Assembly (NCBI GenBank): GCA_937871805.1 | Contig: CALMQB010000002.1 | Span: 310,001 to 374,000 of the forward strand | Length of the DNA stretch: 64,000 nt | Source: an uncultured Candidatus Saccharibacteria bacterium | Lineage (GTDB): Bacteria; Patescibacteriota; Saccharimonadia; Saccharimonadales; HK-STAS-PATE-42 | Reading direction: 5' to 3' | Shown here: positions 59,001 to 64,000 of the stretch, in pieces | How the letters are laid out: every line of letters starts with the position of its first letter | Position numbering within the stretch: position 1 is the stretch's first letter | Program-made: the position numbers and the translations under genes | Notes under the pieces: model-generated | Seen by the model: the letters and a program-made list of their open reading frames with translations, nothing else | Database searches by the model: none | Told to the model about the DNA's origin: nothing

Positions 59001-60185
59001 ATGCTCAGAACGAATAGTGGTCAAATGGTAGACGTAGAAATTAGACCTTGGGTGGTAATAAGGACTGCGCTGATTGCGGCCGGACTGTTCGTTGCAGCTG
59101 GCGCAATTGGTAAGATGAGCGGCCCCTTGACGTTAATAACTACCTCTTTCTTTTTGGCGGTAGCGCTCAACCCATCAGTAAGTAAGCTTTCAAAGTTTAT
59201 GCCAAAAGGCAGTAGGGCCCTAAGTGTAGCTGTTGCATATCTGGTAGTGGTAGGGTTTTTGAGTAGCCTGATTCTGACCGTTATTCCTCCAGTCACTAAG
59301 CAGATCGGCAACTTTGCCAACCAGGCACCAGCCATTATTAATGATATTCAAAATAATACAGACAGCCGAGCGGGAAGATTTATAGAGAGATTCAGCTTAG
59401 AGGATGAGGTGGATAAGGCAGCTACTACTGTAAAGAGTAAGCTTGGAGATATCGGAAACTTTGCTTTTAGCAGTGCCCAGACCGCTTTAACTGTTCTGAT
59501 AAATACAATCACAGTTTTAGTGTTGACATTCTTAATGCTAGTTGATGGACCAATAATGATGCGTAAAATGTTTGGCAGATACAAAGACAAAGATGTTAGG
59601 CGACGACATGAAGAACTTCTAAGTAAGATGTATCGAGTAATCACGGCCTATTTTAATGGTCAAGTCGTTGTAACCAGCATCGCTTCAATTCTAAGTTTAT
59701 TTGCAATAATTCTGGCAGGATGGATCTTTGGTACCCCACTACCCTATCCGCTAGTTTTAACCGCAGCGATGTGGATTTGTGGGCTAATTCCACTAATTGG
59801 AGCAACCCTCGGAGCAACTATTGTGGTCGCAGTGAGTGCATTTGTGAACTGGAAAGTCGCCCTAGCTCTTGGAATCTACTTCTTTGTTTACCAGCAGATT
59901 GAAAATGCTACAATTCAACCCAGGATTCAGGGCAAGGCAATTAAGATGAGCCCCTTAATCGTTTTGATTGTGGTACTTCTCAGCGCTTCACTTGGTGGTC
60001 TATTTACTGCATTTATAGCTCTTCCAATTGCGGGATGTTTGCAGCTCTTATTTAATGAGTTTATTATAGGTGGAAATCTGTCTGGACCAAAAAAAGCCAG
60101 CCCTAATAACTGGCTTTCTAGAACCATTCGAGTAGCTCCAAAGTCTTCATCTGAGCCTGTGGCAGAGGCCCCCACAAAAGATTAA
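59001..60185 (+). CDS. AI-2E family transporter (PerM/YdiK-like)
   Basis: 394 residues with about eight membrane segments and a soluble insert at residues 110-165 (IINDIQNNTDSRAGRFIERF, dimerisation region). The C-terminal half has the family block ALALGIYFFVYQQIENATIQ and PRIQGKAIKMSPLIVLIVVL. Named for autoinducer-2 export in some members, but many are Na+/H+ antiporters or peptide-related permeases, so the substrate is open. It follows sodB by 43 bp and precedes the rRNA methyltransferase by 11 bp. Confidence 0.9.
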   Translation: MLRTNSGQMVDVEIRPWVVIRTALIAAGLFVAAGAIGKMSGPLTLITTSFFLAVALNPSVSKLSKFMPKGSRALSVAVAYLVVVGFLSSLILTVIPPVTKQIGNFANQAPAIINDIQNNTDSRAGRFIERFSLEDEVDKAATTVKSKLGDIGNFAFSSAQTALTVLINTITVLVLTFLMLVDGPIMMRKMFGRYKDKDVRRRHEELLSKMYRVITAYFNGQVVVTSIASILSLFAIILAGWIFGTPLPYPLVLTAAMWICGLIPLIGATLGATIVVAVSAFVNWKVALALGIYFFVYQQIENATIQPRIQGKAIKMSPLIVLIVVLLSASLGGLFTAFIALPIAGCLQLLFNEFIIGGNLSGPKKASPNNWLSRTIRVAPKSSSEPVAEAPTKD

Positions 60186-60196
60186 GGTTAACTATT

Positions 60197-61012
60197 TTGA
60201 AAGCAGTTAAAGAAATTACGAGTAGTAGCAACCCATTAATTAGGGAGGTAGTTCGACTCCAAAAAAAGAAGAGACTTAGAGATGAATCCAGGTTGTTTGT
60301 GATTGAAGGGTATCGGGAAAACCTCCGAGCCCTATCGGCGAAGATTAGGCTTAAACAGCTTTTTTTCTGTGAGGAGTGGTTCTTGAAAGAGTCTAATCTG
60401 GCGCTGATTGAAGCTGCAAGAAATAATGGAGCGGAGCTAATTAAACTTAATCAAGATCTGTTCAAAAAGATTAGTTATCGAGATCGACCAGACGGATTCC
60501 TTTCTGTGGCTGAGCAACCGGAAACTTGTCCATCTAAAATTAGGCTTGGAGAAAGGTCGACACTTCTAGTAGTGGAGAGCATTGAAAAACCGGGCAACCT
60601 AGGAACCCTACTGAGGGGTTGCGATGCAGCGGGGGTGGATATTTTGGTTGTTTGCGACCCGGTAACAGATGCCTTTAACCCTAATGTAGTCAGGGCCTCA
60701 ACTGGTGCGATCTTTAGTGTTCCAATTGTTATTTTTGAAGACTCTGAAAGTGCGCTGAAGTGGTTGAAGAATAAAGGTGTTCGAATTTTTGCAACTACAC
60801 CACACACTAATAATATCTACTGGGACGTCAAATTCAATGTGAAGAGCTCAATTGCAGTTGTGGCTGGAGCTGAACAGTATGGACTTTCAGAAACTTGGCT
60901 CAAAAATAGTGATGAACTAGTAAAGCTACCTATGGAAGGCGCAGCCGACTCTTTGAATATTGCCGTTAGCAGTATAGTCTGCTTATATGAAGTCCTGCGT
61001 CAAAGAACTTAG
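60197..61012 (+). CDS. TrmH/SpoU family RNA 2'-O-methyltransferase
   Basis: 271 residues from a TTG start (60197). An N-terminal L30e-like substrate-binding domain (SNPLIREVVRLQKKKRLRDES, FVIEGYRENLRAL) precedes the SPOUT knot domain: ESIEKPGNLGTLLRGCDAAG (motif 1), VVAGAEQYGLSETWL (motif 2) and LPMEGAADSLNIAVSSIVCLYE (motif 3). It methylates ribose in 23S rRNA or tRNA using SAM. The exact nucleotide is not predictable. Probably co-transcribed with the transporter gene 11 bp upstream. Confidence 0.92.
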   Translation: MKAVKEITSSSNPLIREVVRLQKKKRLRDESRLFVIEGYRENLRALSAKIRLKQLFFCEEWFLKESNLALIEAARNNGAELIKLNQDLFKKISYRDRPDGFLSVAEQPETCPSKIRLGERSTLLVVESIEKPGNLGTLLRGCDAAGVDILVVCDPVTDAFNPNVVRASTGAIFSVPIVIFEDSESALKWLKNKGVRIFATTPHTNNIYWDVKFNVKSSIAVVAGAEQYGLSETWLKNSDELVKLPMEGAADSLNIAVSSIVCLYEVLRQRT

Positions 61013-61020
61013 GCTTTTGC

Positions 61021-62535
61021 CTAGCTGCCTCTACCTCTGAATCTTCTAGTAAAGTTAAGGAGGTCTAGCCGGTATTCCCAGAGCGCATAGAGAAGAACAA
61101 GTGCTCCTCCGCCCCAAAGAATATAGGGCTGGATTTTTGTTGTTCCATTATCATCAGTGTAAGAAAATGCGTTTGATTTTTTATCTTTTTTGGTTGCCTT
61201 TGGCTTCTTGGTGACTGAGGCCTTCTTTGCTTTTGGTTTTTTAGTTGTAGCCTTCTTTGCTTTTTTTGCCTTTGAAGCTGTTTTAGACGGCAACTTGGTC
61301 GTCTTTGCGGCGAGCGAAGTGGCTGCACCCCCAGACCCAAGCTGGATATTTGCTGCCGATGGAGTTGGGCTTGAAGACCACTGCCAAACTCCACCGTAAA
61401 GTTGCCAACTTTGAGCCTGATAAGCCTTGTCGTAAGGCTCCGTTTCAAACACAATATCGCCATTAGGATCTAATAGTCGGGCCTTTGAAGATGAGTTAGA
61501 AAGGGTTAGCCCCGAATCTTTACGAGAAAGTGCATAGTATTCTCCCGACTGAAGCACTAGGTCTCCAAAGGTGTAAGAATAAGTTGAATTGATTCCAGTT
61601 TGAAGTTTATAGCCAATTAGGTTTATGGATTCAGGATTGGGATTGAAGAGTTCAATATACTCATCTTCCGTATCAGCTTGTGGGGCAACGGGGTCAACAA
61701 ACAGTTCTGTTATATCCACCCTTAGGTAGATCGGTGGTGGCGGGCTCCCTGGGTTTTCAGGTGCCCCGGGAGCCTGTGGATCTTCGGTAATTTCTTCAGG
61801 CATTCCACAATAATTTTTGACCTCATCAATTGAAAATGGATCTTGGTTGTCTATTGAATCTGGGCTCGGTGAACTGCTGACGTAAAAATCTTTGCCGGAA
61901 GAGCCGGTGTCGACTATTGCTCCATCGCCACTTGGAAAACGCTTTAAACTTTGCCCATCCGTGTGCTTAGGGGCAATGGAACAAGCCGGTGGATCAGTAG
62001 TTCCCCAGCTAAGCTTATCGCCGAGAGCTTCAAGATCTGTTTGGGTTGGCGGAGCCGGAACTGTCACGCCACCTTCTGGAGGCTCTTCAACAGCCGAATC
62101 TCCAGGGACCGAGGTTGGATATATTTGAACTACACCACCAGTGTCTGCTAGACCAGAAGTAAAGCTGGCAATCGGATTAAGACCTGGCTCAGAGTAGCCA
62201 CTGGAAGTAATTAACGCTCGCTCTCCGCTAGAAATAGTCGTTTCCGTAGGATTATAAAAACTTAATGTTTTAGTAGTCCAGTTGGTTGAAGTTGCCCCGT
62301 GATAGCGTAAGGCCCACTGGCTTAAGTCTAGTTCGGAATTAGAAACATTCTCAACCTCAAGAAACTCAGAACTCCCCTGCCCCGTTTGAAGTTCTGTAAT
62401 CAAGATTAACGACTCTGGAGATGCTTCCACTTTTAAAGAGGTGGACTGCGCGATAAAGACTAGAAGTAAGGTTAGAGGTATTAGCAGAAGAGGTTTTAAA
62501 AATATATTTGAAACTACAGATTTAAATTTTCCCAT
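61021..62535 (-). CDS. Surface protein with two lamin-tail domains
   Basis: 504 residues. Signal peptide/anchor at 1-35 (FLKPLLLIPLTLLLVFIAQS). First lamin-tail-like domain at about 40-140 (LILITELQTGQGSSEFLEVE, LSQWALRYHG) and second at about 275-375 (RVDITELFVDPVAPQ, DEYIELFNPNPESINLIGY). A Pro-rich linker lies between them, then a Lys/Ala-rich tail (KKAKKATTKKPKAKK) and a C-terminal membrane segment (ILWGGGALVLLYALW). The protein is likely displayed outside. Lamin-tail domains are frequent in extracellular nucleases and adhesins. Confidence 0.8.
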   Translation of the reverse strand: MGKFKSVVSNIFLKPLLLIPLTLLLVFIAQSTSLKVEASPESLILITELQTGQGSSEFLEVENVSNSELDLSQWALRYHGATSTNWTTKTLSFYNPTETTISSGERALITSSGYSEPGLNPIASFTSGLADTGGVVQIYPTSVPGDSAVEEPPEGGVTVPAPPTQTDLEALGDKLSWGTTDPPACSIAPKHTDGQSLKRFPSGDGAIVDTGSSGKDFYVSSSPSPDSIDNQDPFSIDEVKNYCGMPEEITEDPQAPGAPENPGSPPPPIYLRVDITELFVDPVAPQADTEDEYIELFNPNPESINLIGYKLQTGINSTYSYTFGDLVLQSGEYYALSRKDSGLTLSNSSSKARLLDPNGDIVFETEPYDKAYQAQSWQLYGGVWQWSSSPTPSAANIQLGSGGAATSLAAKTTKLPSKTASKAKKAKKATTKKPKAKKASVTKKPKATKKDKKSNAFSYTDDNGTTKIQPYILWGGGALVLLYALWEYRLDLLNFTRRFRGRGS

Positions 62536-62635
62536 ACAAAGCTAATTTAGAATGTATATATTAAACTTAAGCCTTTTTTATTTAAATTGCAAGTTGGTAT
62601 TGTAATCTAGGATTGAATATGTTTTAATAGATGGA

Positions 62636-62776
62636 ATGTTTGCTCTAAATTATACGAATCAGATTATGTCGCTGGCAACCTTATGCGTTGCTGCAGTGCT
62701 AGCCATGCCTGTGCGAATTACAAAAATGGGAGAAATTAAGATTGAAGCTAAAAGATTAAACTTAAACACAGAATAA
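62636..62776 (+). CDS. Small single-pass membrane protein
   Basis: 46 codons, MFALNYTNQIMSLATLCVAA, with a hydrophobic stretch (SLATLCVAAVLAMPV) and a short charged tail ending KRLNLNTE, whose last codons are a TTAAACTTAA copy. A terminator follows at 62811. Size and context resemble a real small protein but homology is unknown to me. Confidence 0.4.
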   Translation: MFALNYTNQIMSLATLCVAAVLAMPVRITKMGEIKIEAKRLNLNTE

Positions 62777-62810
62777 GTTAAAGCTAGAAACTAGAAATCT
62801 AAAAATTGAG

Positions 62811-62837
62811 AACCTCCCGTGAAAGTGGAGGTTTTTT
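62811..62837 (+). terminator. Intrinsic terminator
   Basis: AACCTCC (62811-62817) pairs with GGAGGTT (62827-62833), followed by TTTTTT. It ends the transcript of the small ORF at 62636-62776. Confidence 0.8.
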
Positions 62838-62936
62838 GCTTTAAAGTGGCCGGAGAAAATAGACAGGGGAAATAGAAGTTAAAATGTTGAACAATAAGTT
62901 AAGATTAAGTAATAACAACAACAGTTATGGAAAATT

Positions 62937-64000
62937 TAAAAGTTAGAGAAAGTTTGCGTGCAATTAAGATTCTAAAAATAGAGTCTGCTTTAACCTCTTT
63001 TATTATCTTTATGCCAGTTGCATACTTGTTATTTGCAGAGATTGGCTTAAACCAGTTTCAAATTGGTTTAACACAGGCTATTTTTGCTGGGATATCTGTG
63101 TTTTTGCAAATTCCAACTGGCTACTTTGCAGATAGTGTTAGCCGTAAGATTAGTAATGCCAGTGGAGACTTCATAATTGCCAGTGGGACTCTTGTCTACT
63201 TTTTTGCAGCAGGCTTTTGGCAAATTGTTTTTGCAGAAGTTTTACTTGGGCTTGGTTTAAGCTTAACTAGTGGAGCAGACGCTGCGCTTATGAAGGCGCA
63301 CTGTAAAATTGCTAAAAAAGACTACAGAAAGCAGACTGCAACTCTAATGACCATCGGGTTTAGTATGAGTGGCCTCGGCGCAATTGTTGGAGGCTTGATT
63401 GGTGAGCACAACATTAGAATCGTCTTTTTGATTCAGGCGGTCATCTTTTTAATTGCAGGTGGCTTTGCTTTGACTATTAAGAACGCTGGGGTTAATAGGA
63501 CCTCTGAACACAAGCCCTGGAAAGATGCTTGGATAGTCACTAAATACTGTTTGCATGGCCATAAAGAGCTTGCTTGGAGAATCTTCCTAGGCGCGGGGCT
63601 TGGAGTTTCGACCATGTTGATGGTTTGGTTTTTGACGCCGATGTTTTTGCAAGCTGGAATAAGTATTAAGTTCCATGGTGTTCTGTTTGCAGCAATCTCT
63701 GTTTTTTCTGTGGTTGGCTCAGAATGGGTAAAGCGAGGAACTAAGCTTAATATGCTAACTCCTTTTTTGATTGCTGGGACATCCTATGTAGTTTTGGGAT
63801 GGAGTATTTCAATGGCAACAATCTTAATCTTTTTATTGGCTAGCCTTGCTAGAGGAATTAATTCAGCGAGAGTTAGCCCCTACATCCAAGAAAAAGCTGG
63901 CGAAGATATTCAGGCAACAGCACTTTCCGTTTATGGAATGGCGCAGAAGTTAGCGATACTTATCTTATTACCGATAGTTAACTACTTAGGTAATATTGAA
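62937..64000 (+). CDS. MFS transporter (partial, 3' end outside window)
   Basis: About 354 residues visible from the ATG at 62937, with at least ten hydrophobic segments. The loop between helices 2 and 3, IPTGYFADSVSRKISNASGD, matches the MFS motif A (G.(F/L)aDr.gRk). Length and loops suggest a 12-helix drug- or metabolite-type carrier. The substrate is not predictable. It is preceded by the terminator at 62811 and an A+T-rich promoter region. No Shine-Dalgarno of note. Confidence 0.85.

Overview
The window looks like a Patescibacteria (CPR) chromosome, most probably Candidatus Saccharibacteria. It is A+T-rich and tightly packed, and it combines MltG, RuvX, MurJ, a sortase, a baseplate-J-like membrane protein and C-terminally anchored surface proteins with almost no biosynthetic genes. 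UGA serves as an ordinary stop codon, so it is not a lineage that reads UGA as glycine. Its most striking genome-wide signature is the 10-mer TTAAGTTTAA (reverse complement TTAAACTTAA, full palindrome TTAAACTTAAGTTTAA). I count about 57 copies by eye, inside and between genes, where base composition predicts about one or fewer.

Layout. 0-8 kb: glutaredoxin-like fragment, pentapeptide protein, tRNA-Cys and tRNA-Lys, GIY-YIG protein, a broken gene, a nucleotidyltransferase, a metallopeptidase, then mltG, ruvX and a baseplate-J-like protein. 8-14.3 kb: tRNA-Leu(CAA), a VOC protein, rpiB, poorly conserved genes including an HNH nuclease, then a single-chain PheRS (catalytic core plus FDX-ACB) behind a short Phe-rich leader ORF with a hairpin, and a SET-domain gene split by a classic A_AAA_AAG slippery heptamer. 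14.3-26 kb: Ca2+/cation exchanger, ABC exporter, and rpoB-rpoC-rpsL-rpsG. 26-39.7 kb: lipid kinase-like protein, recX, a frameshifted CSLREA surface protein with an LAATG anchor, a sortase, membrane proteins, an RGG-tailed DEVD-box helicase, small zinc-ribbon proteins, an APH-like kinase, an Asp/Glu racemase and a HIT protein.

39.76-46.995 kb is a foreign island inserted at the 3' end of tRNA-Leu(CAG). It consists of four segments, each bounded by its own long, apparently perfect inverted repeat (184, 121, 137 and 156 bp). They alternate cargo, serine recombinase, cargo, recombinase, and all five boundaries carry a TTGGTG core. Each cargo pairs a peptidase with a nucleotide or RNA phosphoesterase-type enzyme behind a near-identical leaderless promoter. 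Each recombinase is preceded by the same RNA pseudoknot, with covarying helices. The island has no copy of TTAAGTTTAA. I regard this as the best candidate for an undescribed system.

47-64 kb returns to the core genome: a LysM-like surface protein, tig, clpP, murJ, lepA, a decayed EEP-nuclease surface gene, PH-domain and PRC-barrel proteins, a flavoprotein disulfide reductase, Fe-superoxide dismutase, an AI-2E-family transporter, a TrmH-family methyltransferase, a lamin-tail surface protein and a partial MFS transporter. The RNA polymerase genes are unusual: beta-prime has lost its zinc cysteines, its trigger loop resembles archaeal/eukaryotic polymerases, and the RpoB rifampicin site is altered. 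Several genes are freshly broken (in-frame TAA codons, single-base shifts), suggesting ongoing gene decay.
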